Shown: positions 63,478 through 64,000 of the stretch, piece by piece | How positions within the stretch are numbered: the first letter of the stretch is position 1 | Layout: every line of letters begins with the position of its first letter | Source of the DNA: UBA5070 sp035352895 | GTDB taxonomy: Bacteria > Fibrobacterota > Fibrobacteria > UBA5070 | DNA: 64,000 nucleotides | Assembly (NCBI GenBank): GCA_035352895.1 | Contig: DAOPYN010000009.1 | Coordinates: 32,990-96,989, forward strand | Reading direction: 5' to 3' | Notes under the pieces: model-generated | Told to the model about the DNA's origin: nothing | The model's database searches: none | Seen by the model: only the letters and a program-made list of their open reading frames with translations | Translations under genes and position numbers: made by a program

Positions 63478-64000
63478 TCAGATGTGGAAGCGGTACGAGA
63501 CGCCCAGCTGCACCTGGTGGAGCTTGATGTTCTCGGGGCCATTGTTGGCGCCGTCCAAGGATGTGCCGTCGTAGTAGGGTAGGATCCCGTTGATGGCGAA
63601 CTTGCCTTGGAAGGTGGCTTGGAGGTCGTCGCGGAACTGGTAGCTCAGGCCGGCCACCAGGTTGTTGGTGGAAATCACGGGGAATTCGTTCTTCTCGTCG
63701 TAGTCGGTGATGATCCCGGGTGCCCAGACCACATCGAAGCTTTGGGATTTTCCGGGTGAAGAGACGTCGATGGAGCCTCCCACGGGAATGTCCAGTTCGT
63801 AGCCCAGCTTGGCGGAAAGACCGTCTGCAACCAGGTAGCCCGCGCAGGCTTGGAAACCCACCGTGAGCAGGGAAGCGTCGAGAGCGTTGGTGCCGCCGGC
63901 AACCTTGTGCTCCACCGAGAACATCTCCCAGCTGGCCAGGAGGCTCGCGTCCACCGCCCAGTCGTCGCGCACGGGGATCCAGAGGTTGGGCCCCAAGGTG
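63478..64000 (-). CDS. C-terminus of an outer-membrane beta-barrel protein (partial)
   Basis: At least 174 codons, open at the window end. The sequence shows alternating amphipathic strands (NLVAGLSYQFRDDLQATFQG, KLHQVQLGVSYRFHI) and ends in an aromatic-containing strand similar to a barrel-insertion signal. No specific porin family is recognised. It converges on vapC with a 6-base gap. Confidence 0.8.
   Translation of the reverse strand, partial: TLGPNLWIPVRDDWAVDASLLASWEMFSVEHKVAGGTNALDASLLTVGFQACAGYLVADGLSAKLGYELDIPVGGSIDVSSPGKSQSFDVVWAPGIITDYDEKNEFPVISTNNLVAGLSYQFRDDLQATFQGKFAINGILPYYDGTSLDGANNGPENIKLHQVQLGVSYRFHI

Overview
The window is high-GC bacterial DNA with short intergenic spaces, many 4-base stop/start overlaps and one 100-N scaffold gap, so it comes from a draft assembly. 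A GH94 disaccharide phosphorylase, a GH51-type glycosidase with repeated carbohydrate-binding-like modules, a second large secreted protein that looks carbohydrate-active, and C-terminal tails resembling type IX secretion sorting domains together suggest a cellulolytic relative of the Fibrobacterota. That placement is inferred from gene content; no rRNA is present.

Left arm (1-13140, all minus strand). In transcription order: ECF-like sigma factor, a 167-aa unknown, Ser/Thr kinase, an 893-aa protein with a degenerate J-like N-terminus and zinc ribbons, a membrane-anchored repeat protein, a 193-aa unknown and an Hsp70. After a strong hairpin and a ~430-base gap come a second J-like protein and the start of a second membrane-anchored protein. 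Most junctions are 4-base overlaps. The two J-like genes share 937 bases with no difference, between diverged flanks. This sigma/kinase/chaperone locus is the best candidate for an undescribed system.

13.3-22.8 kb: PadR regulator and GH94 phosphorylase, secreted BNR-repeat protein, DUF805 membrane protein, lipoprotein, a secreted protein whose body is far more AT-rich than its C-terminus and neighbours, and a histidine kinase.

22.8-36.7 kb: small regulators and stress genes: rsgA, a MerR-methyltransferase fusion, patatin, CatB-type acetyltransferase, TetR with twin operators, DUF2975/XRE pair, MarR/DUF4405 pair, pentapeptide-repeat protein, AraC, cupin/MFS, ArsR/GNAT, AraC-GyrI fusion and a PadR/UvrA-like pair. 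A degenerate ~105-base direct repeat lies at 35855-36054.

36.7-56 kb: UvrA paralogue, double metallophosphoesterase, hybrid histidine kinase interrupted by the N gap, GH51-type enzyme, TrpB2, HAD phosphatase, secreted unknown, an RtcB-PrfH RNA/ribosome repair pair, OxyR and a multi-PAS kinase.

56-64 kb: tRNA-Met, an overlapping surE-gyrA-PilZ operon, a CBS-domain membrane protein, a lipoprotein, a VapBC toxin-antitoxin pair and the C-terminus of an outer-membrane barrel.
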